Positions 1 to 9,732 are shown, counted from the first letter of the stretch. The stretch: DNA of 64,000 bases from Agrobacterium tumefaciens (GCF_013318015.2 NZ_CP115841.1:2294001-2358000), one strand, 5' to 3'. Notes: generated by a model not told the origin, from the letters alone. A program made the numbers and translations.

Positions 1-27
1 TTTCAAATTCTTGACGGGAAGCCGCAA

Positions 28-1848
28 TCAAACTGCGAGCTTCGCCTTTTCGAAACGCTTGCGATCGTTGGCGTCGAGGAACATCTTGCGCAGACGGATG
101 GACTTCGGCGTCACTTCCATCAGCTCGTCGTCCTGAATCCAGGAAAGCGCGCGGTCGAGCGTCATGCGGATCGGCGGCGTCAGCTTTACGGCTTCATCCT
201 TGCCGGCGGCGCGGATGTTGGTCAGCTGCTTGCCCTTCAGCACGTTCACTTCGAGATCGTTATCGCGAGAGTGAATGCCGATAATCATGCCGGCATAAAC
301 CTTCTCACCCGGCTCGATGATCATCGGGCCACGATCTTCCAGGTTGAACATGGCGTAGGCGACAGCTTCGCCCGAACCGTTCGACAAAAGAACGCCGTTA
401 ACGCGACCAGCAATCGCACCCTTGTACGGCTGATAGTCGTGGAACAGACGGTTCATGATCGCCGTGCCGCGCGTGTCGGTCAAAAGTTCCGACTGGTAGC
501 CGATCAGGCCGCGGGTCGGAGCGTAGAACTTCAGACGAACGCGATTACCGCCGGAGGGACGGAGCTCAGCCATTTCAGCCTTGCGCTCGGACATCTTCTG
601 AACGACGACGCCGGAATGCTCTTCATCGACGTCGATCACGACTTCTTCGATCGGCTCCATCATGGCGCCGTTCTCGTCCTTGTGCATGACAACGCGCGGA
701 CGCGAAACTGCAAGCTCGAAGCCTTCGCGACGCATCGTTTCGATGAGAACTGCCAGCTGCAATTCGCCACGGCCGGAAACGAAGAACGAATCCTTGCCTT
801 CAGCCTCTTCAATCTTCAGCGCGACGTTGCCTTCGGCTTCCTTGAACAGACGGTCGCGGATGACGCGGCTCGTGACCTTGTCGCCTTCGGTGCCGGCAAG
901 CGGGCTGTCGTTGACGATGAAGGACATAGTAACGGTCGGCGGATCGATCGGCTGCGCGGTCATCGCCTCGGTGACGGAAGGGTCACAGAAGGTATCGGCA
1001 ACAGTGCCCTTGGAAAGACCAGCGATGGCGACGATGTCACCCGCATGGGCCTCATCGATGGATGTGCGCTCAATGCCGCGGAATGCGAGGATCTTGGAAA
1101 TACGACCGGTTTCGATCGTCTTGCCGTCCTGGCCAAGTACCTTCACGGCCTGGTTTGGCTTGATCGAACCGGAAGCAATACGGCCGGTGATGATACGGCC
1201 GAGGAAGGGGTTGGCTTCGAGGATCGTACCGATCAGACGGAACGGACCTTCTTCAACCGTAGGCTCCGGAACATGCTCGAGAACCAGATCGAGCAACGGT
1301 GCAAGACCCTGATCCTTCGGACCTTCTGGGTTGACGTTCATCCAGCCGTCACGGCCGGAACCGTAAAGGATCGGGAAGTCGAGCTGCTCGTCGGTAGCAT
1401 CGAGGTTTGCGAAAAGGTCGAAAACTTCGTTGATGACCTCTTCATGGCGGCCATCCGGACGGTCGATCTTGTTGATCGCGACGATCGGGCGAAGACCAAC
1501 CTTCAGCGCCTTGCTGACGACGAACTTCGTCTGCGGCATCGGGCCTTCGGAACTATCGACCAGAACGATCGCGCCATCCACCATCGACAGGATACGCTCA
1601 ACTTCGCCGCCGAAATCGGCGTGGCCGGGGGTGTCGACGATGTTGATGCGAACACCCTTCCACTCCACCGAAGTCGCCTTGGCAAGAATGGTGATGCCGC
1701 GTTCCTTTTCGAGATCGTTGCTATCCATCACGCGTTCCGCAACGCGCTGGTTGTCGCGGAACGAGCCGGACTGCTTCAGAAGCTCGTCAACGAGCGTCGT
1801 TTTTCCATGGTCAACGTGCGCGATAATCGCGATGTTGCGAATTGCCAT
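28..1848 (-). CDS. typA: Translational GTPase TypA/BipA
   Basis: Ribosome-associated GTPase of the EF-G/LepA superfamily, linked to 50S assembly and stress or cold adaptation. The 606-residue length is normal for TypA. Visible GTPase motifs are the P-loop AHVDHGKT near residue 10, RGIT in switch I, DTPGHAD in G3 and NKID in G4. EF-G-like domains II, III and V and the TypA-specific C-terminal domain follow. The start codon is ATG (MAIRNIAIIAHVDHGK), the usual family start. It lies downstream of the M3 peptidase gene on the same strand, with about 150 bases between them. The function is a family assignment; nothing in the sequence is unusual. Confidence 0.97.
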   Translation of the reverse strand: MAIRNIAIIAHVDHGKTTLVDELLKQSGSFRDNQRVAERVMDSNDLEKERGITILAKATSVEWKGVRINIVDTPGHADFGGEVERILSMVDGAIVLVDSSEGPMPQTKFVVSKALKVGLRPIVAINKIDRPDGRHEEVINEVFDLFANLDATDEQLDFPILYGSGRDGWMNVNPEGPKDQGLAPLLDLVLEHVPEPTVEEGPFRLIGTILEANPFLGRIITGRIASGSIKPNQAVKVLGQDGKTIETGRISKILAFRGIERTSIDEAHAGDIVAIAGLSKGTVADTFCDPSVTEAMTAQPIDPPTVTMSFIVNDSPLAGTEGDKVTSRVIRDRLFKEAEGNVALKIEEAEGKDSFFVSGRGELQLAVLIETMRREGFELAVSRPRVVMHKDENGAMMEPIEEVVIDVDEEHSGVVVQKMSERKAEMAELRPSGGNRVRLKFYAPTRGLIGYQSELLTDTRGTAIMNRLFHDYQPYKGAIAGRVNGVLLSNGSGEAVAYAMFNLEDRGPMIIEPGEKVYAGMIIGIHSRDNDLEVNVLKGKQLTNIRAAGKDEAVKLTPPIRMTLDRALSWIQDDELMEVTPKSIRLRKMFLDANDRKRFEKAKLAV

Positions 1849-1888
1849 TGTTCAAAATCTCTGAGGTTGGGCGCTACCGTCGTGAGAT

Positions 1889-1962
1889 GCGCCAATTTAG
1901 TTTGGCGCGCTCATAACCTTTTTTTTGCAAATGCGAAAGGGGGGCATTGTCATATGCCCCCT
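1889..1962 (-). terminator. Two hairpins between the M3 peptidase gene and typA
   Basis: Two inverted repeats sit in the gap. One at 1938-1962 pairs AGGGGGCAT with ATGCCCCCT (one bulged G) and on the minus strand is followed by a short broken U tract, so it may end the peptidase transcript. The second at 1889-1908 pairs GCGCCAA with TTGGCGC around a six-base loop and has no U tract; it would lie in the typA 5' leader. Terminator activity is inferred from shape only. Confidence 0.45.
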
Positions 1963-1997
1963 GCGCTCAGGTTCTAGCTCAAGAATATGACAGTCTT

Positions 1998-4058
1998 TTA
2001 TACGAGGCCGCGCTTCAAAAGCATGGCATCGGGACTTGGCATCTTGCCGCGAAAAGCAAGATAGGCCTCCTCCGGATCGATCGAGCCACCGACTGAATAG
2101 ATATTCTCTTTCAGCTTGCGCGCCATTTCACCATCGAAGGCGTTGCCGGTCTCCTCGAAGGCAGAAAACGCGTCGGCGTCCAGCACCTCCGACCACATGT
2201 AGGAATAATAACCGGCCGAATAACCATCACCGGAAAACACATGCTGGAAATGTGGCGTCGCATGCCGCATGACGATGGACTTCGGCATGTTCAGGGCGGA
2301 AAGCACCTCACCTTGTACGACCATGGGATCGCCGACGCTGTCACGGGTGTGGAACGCCATATCGACGATGGCCGAAGAAGTGAATTCCACCGTGCTGAAA
2401 CCAGCATTGAAGGTCTGTGCTGCCAGAACCTTGTCCAGCAGCGCCTTTGGCATCGGTGCCCCGGTTTCATAATGCAGGGCATATTTCTCCAGAATTTCCG
2501 GCACGGTCAGCCAGTGTTCGTAAAGCTGCGACGGCAACTCGACGAAATCGCGCGACACACCCGTTCCAGAAACGGAAGGATAGGTGACATCAGATAACAT
2601 GCCGTGCAGGGCGTGGCCGAATTCGTGAAACAGCGTGCGCGCATCATCGAGCGAAAGCAGCGCAGGCTTTCCCTCTGCCGGTTTTGCAAAATTGCAGACA
2701 TTGTAGATGATCGGTATTTCACCGACAGTGCCGTTCTTCAAAGGCAGCTTGTGCTGCGACTGGAACGAACTCATCCACGCGCCGGAACGCTTGGACGGGC
2801 GGGCGAAATAATCGCCGAGGAACATGGCCTTCAGGTCGCCCTTGTCGTCGCGGATTTCAAAAACCCGCACATCGGGATGATAGGCGGCGACACCCTTGAT
2901 CTCGACGGCACGAATTGCAAAGAGCCGGTTGGCCACATCGAAACACGCATCGATGATCTTTTCCAATTGCAGATACGGCTTCAATTCGGTCTCGGAGAAG
3001 CTGAATTTCTGTGCCCGCAGCTTTTCGGCGTAATGGCGCCAGTCCCAGGGCATCACCTCGTGGTTCTTGCCCTCCGCGGCGATGATGGAGGCAAGTTCAG
3101 CCTCCTCCTCACCTGCGCGCAGCACGGCCTTTTCCCAGACCTGGCCCAGAAGACCGTTCACGGCATCCGGCGTTTTTGCCATCGTGTCGTCCAGCTTGTA
3201 GGCAGCAAAATTCTTGTAGCCAAGAAGCTGTGCCTTTTCCTCACGCAGTTCCAGCGTACGGCGGACGGTTGCGCGGTTGTCGGTATCGCCACCATTTTCG
3301 CCGCGGGCCACCCAGGCCTTGAAGGCTTGCTCGCGCAAGTCGCGGCGTTCGGAGAAGGTCAGGAATGGCTCGATGATGGAGCGGGAAAGGGTAACGGCAA
3401 ATTTGCCGTCTTCGCCATGTTCGCGCGCGGCGCCTGCCATGGCATCACGCAGAAAACCGGGAATGCCGGAAAGCTCGTCATCGGTGGAGAGCAAAAGTTT
3501 CCAGCTCTTTTCATCCGCCAGAACATTCTGCCCGAATTTGGCACCGAGACCGGCAAGCTCTTCATTGATGGCCGCCAGACGCTCCTGACGGTCCTTCTGC
3601 AACTTTGCGCCGGAGCGCACGAAACCCTTCCAGTGCCGTTCGAGAACGCGTTTTTCCTCGCCGGTCAGGGAAAGCGAATCGCGCGTTTCCCATAGCGTGT
3701 CGATGCGTCTGAACAGCGCCTCGTTCATGCCGATCTTGGAATAGTGCCGTGACATTTTCGGCGCGATTTCCCGCTCCAGTGCCTGAATGACGCTGTTGGT
3801 GTGGGCACCCGCCTTGTTCCAGAACAGCGCCGAAATGCGCGAGAGTTCGTCGCCTGCGATTTCAAGCGCGGTCACGGTGTTTTCGAAGGTCGGCGCCTGC
3901 GGATTGCCGGCAATCGCATCGATTTCCTGTTCATGGGACAAAAGGGCGGCTTCAAAGGCCGGAGCAAAATCCTCATCCTTGACCGCATCGAATTTCGGCA
4001 GACCGTTCTGACCGTTCCAGGTAACGAGTGCGGGATAGGGCGCGGTCGTGGATGGCAT
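1998..4058 (-). CDS. M3 family oligopeptidase (PrlC/Dcp type)
   Basis: Zinc metallopeptidase of family M3 that cleaves short peptides in the cytoplasm, as oligopeptidase A (PrlC) and dipeptidyl carboxypeptidase (Dcp) do. At 686 residues it matches that family. The catalytic motif HEFGH (HExxH) is visible in LFHEFGHALHG, about 455 residues in, and the all-helical M3 fold surrounds it. The frame is open further upstream, but I chose the ATG at 4058 (MPSTTAPYPAL) because AAGGAAG lies just ahead of it and the upstream residues do not look like protein. There is no signal peptide, so it is cytosolic. I cannot separate PrlC from Dcp by eye, so I give no symbol. Confidence 0.93.
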   Translation of the reverse strand: MPSTTAPYPALVTWNGQNGLPKFDAVKDEDFAPAFEAALLSHEQEIDAIAGNPQAPTFENTVTALEIAGDELSRISALFWNKAGAHTNSVIQALEREIAPKMSRHYSKIGMNEALFRRIDTLWETRDSLSLTGEEKRVLERHWKGFVRSGAKLQKDRQERLAAINEELAGLGAKFGQNVLADEKSWKLLLSTDDELSGIPGFLRDAMAGAAREHGEDGKFAVTLSRSIIEPFLTFSERRDLREQAFKAWVARGENGGDTDNRATVRRTLELREEKAQLLGYKNFAAYKLDDTMAKTPDAVNGLLGQVWEKAVLRAGEEEAELASIIAAEGKNHEVMPWDWRHYAEKLRAQKFSFSETELKPYLQLEKIIDACFDVANRLFAIRAVEIKGVAAYHPDVRVFEIRDDKGDLKAMFLGDYFARPSKRSGAWMSSFQSQHKLPLKNGTVGEIPIIYNVCNFAKPAEGKPALLSLDDARTLFHEFGHALHGMLSDVTYPSVSGTGVSRDFVELPSQLYEHWLTVPEILEKYALHYETGAPMPKALLDKVLAAQTFNAGFSTVEFTSSAIVDMAFHTRDSVGDPMVVQGEVLSALNMPKSIVMRHATPHFQHVFSGDGYSAGYYSYMWSEVLDADAFSAFEETGNAFDGEMARKLKENIYSVGGSIDPEEAYLAFRGKMPSPDAMLLKRGLV

Positions 4059-4216
4059 TTCATCTTCCTTGTACAATTCCGGTTTACGCCCATATGGGCA
4101 TGCCTCCACCGCCAATTCAATATGCCGGAATTTGGTGTGGAAGACATGATCGTCAACACCGCCAAGAATTGACCGGCATGGCGACGGCATGTTTTGATTT
4201 CTCGCAATAATATCCC

Positions 4217-4660
4217 ATGATGGAGATATGTATTATGGAGATTTATTCTTTAAGGTCTGCCAATAGTTTCCTTTTCAGGGACAATCCCAAAAACAGCAGA
4301 CCCGTGGGAAGCCCCGATTTCGGCAAGGCAGCCCCATCCGACGCGGCCACCGGCTTTGAAGAAACGATAGACCGCATCGATTTCACCCGTGTTAGCCCCC
4401 GGCAATTGCGGGAAATCGCGCAGGCATATTACGATACCGGAAAAATCAGCCACGATACCTGGCTTGAGCTTTCGTCCGAACTTCCGGCACAGACGCTGAA
4501 TGCCAATGGCGAGGTGATTGACATTGCCGACGTGACCGACGACACGGATTTCGACTTCGTGACGTATTTTTCTGACCGGATCGAGATTGCCCGTTCCATT
4601 GGCACGACGGATGAAGTGGAAAAAATGCAGGGTGTATTGTCTTTTTTTGCTTCGACGTGA
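4217..4660 (+). CDS. Hypothetical protein, about 147 residues
   Basis: I do not recognise this protein. It is acidic and hydrophilic, without membrane segments or cysteine motifs. The middle (TGFEETIDRIDFTRVSPRQL, then EIAQAYYDTGKISHDTW) looks like a small helical domain, and the tail is rich in Asp and Glu. The first ATG is at 4217, with a second in-frame ATG at 4235 (MEIYSLRS); I cannot decide between them. It is transcribed divergently from the M3 peptidase gene and ends 133 bases before the MarR gene. An open frame also exists on the opposite strand (4250-4693), but the plus-strand product looks more protein-like. Confidence 0.6.
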   Translation: MMEICIMEIYSLRSANSFLFRDNPKNSRPVGSPDFGKAAPSDAATGFEETIDRIDFTRVSPRQLREIAQAYYDTGKISHDTWLELSSELPAQTLNANGEVIDIADVTDDTDFDFVTYFSDRIEIARSIGTTDEVEKMQGVLSFFAST

Positions 4661-4762
4661 CGATGACAGGCAATGTTGTTGGACGTCCCGCAATCAAACT
4701 GACGAATACTTTACGCAATTTTCGATAATATGATTTATGCGCCATTGCTTATCGTCCGAAAC

Positions 4763-4783
4763 TTAGTAAGGCTGACTTACCAA
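4763..4783. promoter_or_regulatory. Probable MarR operator
   Basis: An imperfect palindrome, TTAGTAAG-GCTGA-CTTACCAA (7 of 8 arm positions match), ends 10 bases before the ATG of the MarR gene. Autoregulating MarR proteins usually bind palindromes of about this length that overlap their own promoter or start region, so this is the natural operator for the MarR-efflux pair. The assignment is from position and symmetry. Confidence 0.6.
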
Positions 4784-4793
4784 AAGGCGAAGC

Positions 4794-5249
4794 ATGGGCA
4801 CACGCGAAAAAGATTCATTGGCATTTTTGCTGAACAGCGGCGCACGCCTGCTGAACAGTGCATTTGAGCGCCGCATCTCGGAAGCCGGACTGGGCCTTAC
4901 CCCCGGCGAAGCAAGAGCATTGCTGACAGTTGCGGTTATCGATGGCAGCAAACAGGCTGACATCGCCGCCCGTCTCGGCATCGAACCCATGACGATCTGC
5001 GCCTATCTCGACAAGTTGCAGTCACTCAATCTGATAGAGCGCCAGCAGGACCCGCAGGACAGGCGTTCCAAACGTATCGTCCTGACGAAAACCTCCGCCG
5101 ACATGCTGGAAGCTGTCGGTCATGAAATCGACCAGCTCGTTCTTCAGGCCACACAGGGACTGAACGAAGAGGAAGTCGCGCTTTTCCGTAGCTTCCTGCA
5201 GACGCTTCGCAACAATCTGCAACCGGAACAGCAGGGCCAGAACGGCTGA
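4794..5249 (+). CDS. MarR family transcriptional regulator
   Basis: A 151-residue winged-helix repressor of the MarR family. Helices at the start give the dimer interface. The recognition segment is ADIAARLGIEPMTICAYLDKLQSLNLIERQ, followed by the wing with the typical D-x-R (QDPQDRRSKRIVLT). The start is the ATG at 4794 behind AAGGCGAAG. The gene ends 5 bases before the MFS transporter gene, so the two form an operon. The palindrome at 4763-4783 is its likely operator. By analogy with EmrR/MarR systems it probably represses the pump and is released by a small aromatic or toxic compound; the ligand cannot be read from the sequence. Confidence 0.93.
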   Translation: MGTREKDSLAFLLNSGARLLNSAFERRISEAGLGLTPGEARALLTVAVIDGSKQADIAARLGIEPMTICAYLDKLQSLNLIERQQDPQDRRSKRIVLTKTSADMLEAVGHEIDQLVLQATQGLNEEEVALFRSFLQTLRNNLQPEQQGQNG

Positions 5250-5254
5250 TCGCA

Positions 5255-6448
5255 ATGTCGAAAACGATCATGTCCAGAAAACGCACGGCTTTGCTCGGAG
5301 CATTGCTGACAGCGCTGGCGCCCATTTCCATGTCGATTTACACGCCGGCCATGCCGGAACTGACACGGGTTTTCGCAACCACCGAATCTGCCATAAAACT
5401 CAGCCTCTCGCTCTATTTTGCCGGTTTTGCCTTAGCCCAATTGCTTGCCGGGCCGGCATCCGATGCCTTCGGGCGGCGCAAGGCGAGCCTCGTCTTCCTG
5501 TCGATCTTTCTGGGCGGTGGTGTGCTCGCCCTCTTGGCCCCAACCATCGAAGTGCTGCTGTTCGCGCGCCTCGTTCAGGGCATCGGCGCTTCCGTTGGCA
5601 TGACTGTTGCGCGCGCCGTGGTGCGCGATCAGTTCACCGGCCCGGAAGCCTCCAGCATCATGAACCTCATCGGCATCATGCTGGCGATCGGCCCTGCGAT
5701 GGGGCCGACGATCGGTGGTCTGTCACTTGCGGCTTTTGGCTGGCAATCGGTGTTTTTCCTCATGGCCGGTCTCGGAGCTATCGCCATCCTTTCGGTGGTG
5801 CTTTTTCTGCGTGAAACGACGGTGCCTGACAAAACCAGGATCCGACCCCGACACCTTCTGTCTGCCTATGGCACATTGCTGAAGCAGCCGCGTTTTCTTC
5901 TGGCCGCCCTGGTGCTCGGCGGCTCCATCGGCGCACTTTATGCGCAAGCCACCATGCTGACCTTCATCCTTATCAACGAAGTCGGCATGTCCCCCACGGC
6001 CTTCGGTGTCGGCATGCTGATGCAAACAGGCGCCTATTTCTTCGGTTCGATTGCGTTGCGTTACATCGCGCCTAGACTGGGCGACCGGCGTTCCGTCGTG
6101 CTTGGCCTTTGTTTTTCCGGCACGGGCGGTCTTCTCATCATGCTGTCGGTTTTCCTCGTGCCACCATCCTTCCTCTCCATCATGGGACCCGTCGCGGTGG
6201 CGACGGTCGGGATCGCGCTGTTGACGCCTTCGATGGTCACGGCGGCCCTCGCCCCCTTCCCGCATATCGCCGGCTCGGCATCGGCCATGATGGGTTTCAT
6301 CCAGATGGGATCTGGCTTTGCGGGTGGGGCAATGGCCTCGCTCATAGGTTCCCCGCTGACCAGCTTCGGCATCATCATTCCGGTGATGGAATTCGTGGCC
6401 GTTGCCAGCTACATCGGCTTTCGCGCCGTTTCCAGAAGAGAGACATGA
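5255..6448 (+). CDS. Bcr/CflA-type MFS drug efflux transporter
   Basis: A 397-residue, 12-helix inner-membrane antiporter of the drug:H+ antiporter-1 group of the major facilitator superfamily. The N-terminus (LGALLTALAPISMSIYTPAMPEL) is characteristic of Bcr/CflA proteins. The conserved loop 2-3 motif is visible as GPASDAFGRRKASL, and helix 5 carries the motif C-like run GPAMGPTIGG. It begins 5 bases after the MarR stop codon and is therefore co-transcribed with, and probably repressed by, that regulator. Its substrate is unknown; Bcr-type pumps export bicyclomycin, sulfonamides, chloramphenicol or cysteine. A strong bidirectional terminator follows. Confidence 0.92.
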   Translation: MSKTIMSRKRTALLGALLTALAPISMSIYTPAMPELTRVFATTESAIKLSLSLYFAGFALAQLLAGPASDAFGRRKASLVFLSIFLGGGVLALLAPTIEVLLFARLVQGIGASVGMTVARAVVRDQFTGPEASSIMNLIGIMLAIGPAMGPTIGGLSLAAFGWQSVFFLMAGLGAIAILSVVLFLRETTVPDKTRIRPRHLLSAYGTLLKQPRFLLAALVLGGSIGALYAQATMLTFILINEVGMSPTAFGVGMLMQTGAYFFGSIALRYIAPRLGDRRSVVLGLCFSGTGGLLIMLSVFLVPPSFLSIMGPVAVATVGIALLTPSMVTAALAPFPHIAGSASAMMGFIQMGSGFAGGAMASLIGSPLTSFGIIIPVMEFVAVASYIGFRAVSRRET

Positions 6449-6482
6449 AAAAACCCGCAGGCGTTGCCACCTGCGGGTTTTT
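6449..6482. terminator. Bidirectional terminator between MFS gene and argG
   Basis: A perfect 13-bp stem, AAAAACCCGCAGG paired with CCTGCGGGTTTTT around an eight-base loop. It has an A-tract on one side and a T-tract on the other, so it can end transcripts from both converging genes. It starts directly after the MFS stop codon. Confidence 0.93.
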
Positions 6483-6503
6483 CCAATTCATACTTCAGCA
6501 GAA

Positions 6504-7727
6504 TTACTTGCCGAGATTACGCTTCGCAAGGGTGCGCAGGCGCAGGGCATTGAGCTTGATGAAGCCAGCTGCGTCCTTCTGGTCATAAGCACCGTGGTCG
6601 TCCTCGAACGTCACCAGCGCGTCGGAATAGAGCGACTTCGCGCTCTCGCGGCCGGTCACCATGACATTGCCCTTGTAGAGCTTCAGCGTCACTTCGCCTT
6701 CCACATGCTCCTGGCTCTTGTCGATCAGGGCCTGCAGCATCTCGCGCTCGGGCGAGAACCAGAAGCCGTAATAGATGAGTTCGGCGTAACGCGGCATCAG
6801 ATCGTCCTTCAGATGCGCGGCACCCCGGTCGAGCGTGATGGATTCGATCGCACGATGCGCAGCCAGCAGGATGGTGCCGCCGGGCGTTTCGTAGACGCCA
6901 CGCGACTTCATGCCGACGAAGCGGTTCTCGACCAGATCGAGACGGCCGATGCCGTTTTCGCGACCATAATTGTTGAGCGTCGCCAGAAGCGTGGCAGGCG
7001 ACATTTCCACACCGTTGATGGAGCAGGCATCACCCTTGCGGAAACCGACCTTGATAACGGTTGCCTTGTCAGGCGCCGCTTCCGGGGAAATGGTGCGCAT
7101 GTGCACATATTCCGGAGCTTCCTTAGCCGGGTCTTCCAGAACCTTGCCCTCGGACGAGGAGTGCAGCAGGTTGGCGTCGACGGAGAACGGCGCTTCGCCC
7201 TTCTTGTCCTTGGCCACGGGAATCTGGTTCTTTTCGGCAAATTCCAGAAGGTCGGTCCGGCTCTTGAAAGTCCAGTCGCGCCATGGGGCGATGATCTTGA
7301 TATCCGGGTTCAGCGCATAGGCCGAAAGCTCGAAACGGACCTGGTCGTTGCCCTTGCCGGTGGCGCCATGCGCAATGGCATCGGCACCGGTCTTCTTGGC
7401 GATCTCGATCAGGTGCTTGGAAATCAGCGGGCGGGCGATGGAGGTACCGAGCAGATAGACACCTTCATAAACGGCGTTGGCACGGAACATCGGAAAAACG
7501 AAATCACGCACGAACTCTTCGCGGACGTCCTCGACGAAGATTTCCTTGATGCCCAGCATTTCGGCCTTCTTGCGCGCCGGCTCAAGCTCTTCGCCCTGGC
7601 CGAGATCGGCGGTAAAGGTCACGACCTCAGCGCCGAGTTCCGTCTGAAGCCACTTCAGGATGATCGAGGTGTCGAGGCCGCCGGAATAGGCGAGAACGAC
7701 TTTCTTAACGTCTTTCGGGAGTGCCAT
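6504..7727 (-). CDS. argG: Argininosuccinate synthase
   Basis: Cytosolic enzyme that joins citrulline and aspartate at the cost of ATP to form argininosuccinate, the penultimate step of arginine synthesis. The 407-residue product has the N-type ATP pyrophosphatase loop AYSGGLDTS near residue 12. The ARG synthase motif [13 protein letters not shown] follows near residue 120. I chose the ATG at 7727 ([17 protein letters not shown]) because it gives the normal family N-terminus; the frame is open for 39 more codons upstream. It stands alone, converging on the MFS gene with a shared terminator. Confidence 0.97.
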   Translation of the reverse strand: MALPKDVKKVVLAYSGGLDTSIILKWLQTELGAEVVTFTADLGQGEELEPARKKAEMLGIKEIFVEDVREEFVRDFVFPMFRANAVYEGVYLLGTSIARPLISKHLIEIAKKTGADAIAHGATGKGNDQVRFELSAYALNPDIKIIAPWRDWTFKSRTDLLEFAEKNQIPVAKDKKGEAPFSVDANLLHSSSEGKVLEDPAKEAPEYVHMRTISPEAAPDKATVIKVGFRKGDACSINGVEMSPATLLATLNNYGRENGIGRLDLVENRFVGMKSRGVYETPGGTILLAAHRAIESITLDRGAAHLKDDLMPRYAELIYYGFWFSPEREMLQALIDKSQEHVEGEVTLKLYKGNVMVTGRESAKSLYSDALVTFEDDHGAYDQKDAAGFIKLNALRLRTLAKRNLGK

Positions 7728-8066
7728 TATGATGTCCATCTGCATGATGACGGCATCGGGGTACCGCCATTTCCTTGGGATTTCGGCACTTTTACAGTGC
7801 AACCCGAAAACTGTGAAGCGATTTTCGGAAAAGATGCCCGACAAAACAACGAATAGGACGAAAGGGCAATAGGCATTTGCGAAAGGTCAGATCCCCGCAA
7901 CAGCGCGTCATGACTGGAACGAACGAATTGTCACATGCATTATGCGATTTCGCGCTTTAACATGAAGCGGCGCGATCAACTTGAAGACCGTGAATGAAGC
8001 CACTCAGGGTTCAGGCAACGTTGCAAACGGCTGGAAACAGCACAAAACGACGCGAAAGGAAAACCT
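7728..8066. other. Divergent intergenic region argG/SDR
   Basis: About 340 bases without a gene, between the divergent starts of argG and the SDR gene, so it must hold both promoters. I see no strong palindrome, riboswitch consensus or repeat. The argG-side reading frame stays open but has no ribosome-binding site or protein-like composition. Confidence 0.5.
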
Positions 8067-8921
8067 ATGACGACCATCCACCCTGCATTCAAGGAAGATA
8101 ATGTCGCCGTCATCACCGGCGCGGCCTCCGGTATCGGACTTGCCGCGGCCCGGAAATTTGCCGGTTTCGGCATGAGCGTCGTCCTCGTCGATCTCGACGG
8201 TGACAGGCTTGCCGCAGCGCATGCTGATATTCTGACCATCGCAAAGGACGGCGAAGCACAGATCGTCGCAATACCGACCGACGTGTCGAAACTCGATGAG
8301 CTTGAGGCGCTGGAACGCGCTGTCATCCAGCGTTTCGGGCGGGTTCATGTGTTGATGAACAATGCCGGCATCCAGCCGGGCAGCGCCATCTTCGGGGCTC
8401 AGGCCAACTGGGAAAAAGTCATCAACGTCAACCTGATGGGTGTCGTGAACGGCAGCCGGGTGTTTGGGCAGGGCATGGTCGCCCATGGCGAGGCCGCGCT
8501 CATCATCAATACCGGTTCGAAACAGGGCATCACCACCCCGCCGGGCGATCCGGCCTATAATGTCTCGAAGGCCGGCGTCAAAGCCTTCACGGAAGCGCTA
8601 CAGCACGAGCTGCGCAATATTCCGAACAGTGCGGTTTCCGCCCATCTCCTGATCCCCGGTTTCGTCTTTACCGGCCTCACGGCAAATGGCAGGACGGAAA
8701 AACCAGCAGGAGCCTGGACCGGCGAGCAAACCGTTGATTTCATGATCGAGAGCATCGCCAGGGGCGATTTCTACATTCTCTGCCCGGATGGCGAAGTGGA
8801 TCGCCCGACGGACGAGAAACGCATTCTGTGGGCAGCTCAAGACATCGTCCAAAATCGTCCGCCACTGTCGCGCTGGCACACCGAATATTCCGCCGCCTTC
8901 ACCAGCTTCCTCAAAAACTGA
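8067..8921 (+). CDS. Short-chain dehydrogenase/reductase
   Basis: A 284-residue classical SDR oxidoreductase. The NAD(P)-binding motif TGAASGIG lies near residue 16, the NNAG motif near residue 98, and the catalytic Ser and Tyr-Lys pair at INTGSKQG and YNVSK (about residues 150-173). An acidic residue after the second strand (VLVDLDGD) favours NAD(H) over NADP(H). It starts at ATG 8067 behind AAAGGAAAACC. No neighbouring pathway gene hints at the substrate: argG is divergent upstream and a LysE exporter follows about 150 bases downstream. Confidence 0.93.
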   Translation: MTTIHPAFKEDNVAVITGAASGIGLAAARKFAGFGMSVVLVDLDGDRLAAAHADILTIAKDGEAQIVAIPTDVSKLDELEALERAVIQRFGRVHVLMNNAGIQPGSAIFGAQANWEKVINVNLMGVVNGSRVFGQGMVAHGEAALIINTGSKQGITTPPGDPAYNVSKAGVKAFTEALQHELRNIPNSAVSAHLLIPGFVFTGLTANGRTEKPAGAWTGEQTVDFMIESIARGDFYILCPDGEVDRPTDEKRILWAAQDIVQNRPPLSRWHTEYSAAFTSFLKN

Positions 8922-9072
8922 TCGCCCGACGCCGCCGCACTTTGAAAGTTGCGGCGGCTATCCACTTTTGATCATCTCCGGTTTTCGTACCAATGTCCCG
9001 GCGCGCAAAAACATTGGCAGAAACGCGAATTCGCGTTAAGCAACGGCAGTCTCCAGCTTTACGGGTGCCGCG

Positions 9073-9720
9073 ATGGATTTCGTTCCGAGCCTGCCAACAC
9101 TTGCCGCCTTCACCGTCGCCATCCTGCTTCTGGCGGTAACGCCCGGTCCTGACATGACGCTATGGATCAGCCGGTCAATACGCGAGGGCCGGGCAGCGGG
9201 TTTCATGACCCTTGTGGGCACCAATCTCGGTATTACCGTGCATACGATGCTGGTTGCCTTCGGCGTCGCTGCCCTCATCGTCGCATCGCCGACAGCCTTC
9301 CTCATCCTGAAGACCGGCGGGGCCGCCTATCTTGTCTGGCTCGCCATTCAGGCGATCCGCAAGGGCTCGGATTTCGTGATGGTCAAGACCACGGGCGAAA
9401 AACAGCAATCTTCACTGAAATCCGCCTTGCTGAACGGTATTTGGGTCAATCTGCTCAATCCAAAGGTCATCATCTTTTTCATGACCTTCCTGCCGCAATT
9501 CGTCAGCGCATCCGATCCGCATGTCACCGGCAAGCTTATTTTCCTTGGGCTCTGGTCAATCATCGTGGCGCTGCCGATCGGCATCGGCATCGTCGTTGCC
9601 GCCGATGTGCTGTCGGCCTGGCTCCAGCGCAACAAGAAGGTTCTGCGCGGGCTGGATTATACGATCGCCGGTGTATTTTCGCTTTTCGCCGTCAAGATTT
9701 TCCTCACCCAGACGCGATGA
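9073..9720 (+). CDS. LysE/RhtB family exporter
   Basis: A 215-residue inner-membrane protein with about six hydrophobic segments. It carries the family signature PGPDMTLWISRSIREGRAAG near residue 25. LysE/RhtB proteins export amino acids or related small molecules; the substrate cannot be predicted here. A typical lysine-exporter fold follows (GGAAYLVWLAIQAIRKG, then WVNLLNPKVIIFFMTFLPQF, a family hallmark). It stands alone between the SDR gene and a convergent ABC transporter operon, separated from the latter by a hairpin terminator. Confidence 0.93.
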   Translation: MDFVPSLPTLAAFTVAILLLAVTPGPDMTLWISRSIREGRAAGFMTLVGTNLGITVHTMLVAFGVAALIVASPTAFLILKTGGAAYLVWLAIQAIRKGSDFVMVKTTGEKQQSSLKSALLNGIWVNLLNPKVIIFFMTFLPQFVSASDPHVTGKLIFLGLWSIIVALPIGIGIVVAADVLSAWLQRNKKVLRGLDYTIAGVFSLFAVKIFLTQTR

Positions 9721-9732
9721 CGCACAAATAAA

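Noticed and set aside
271..1977. A 568-codon open frame opposite typA
   Set aside because: It is a shadow of typA in high-G+C DNA without a ribosome-binding site or a known domain.
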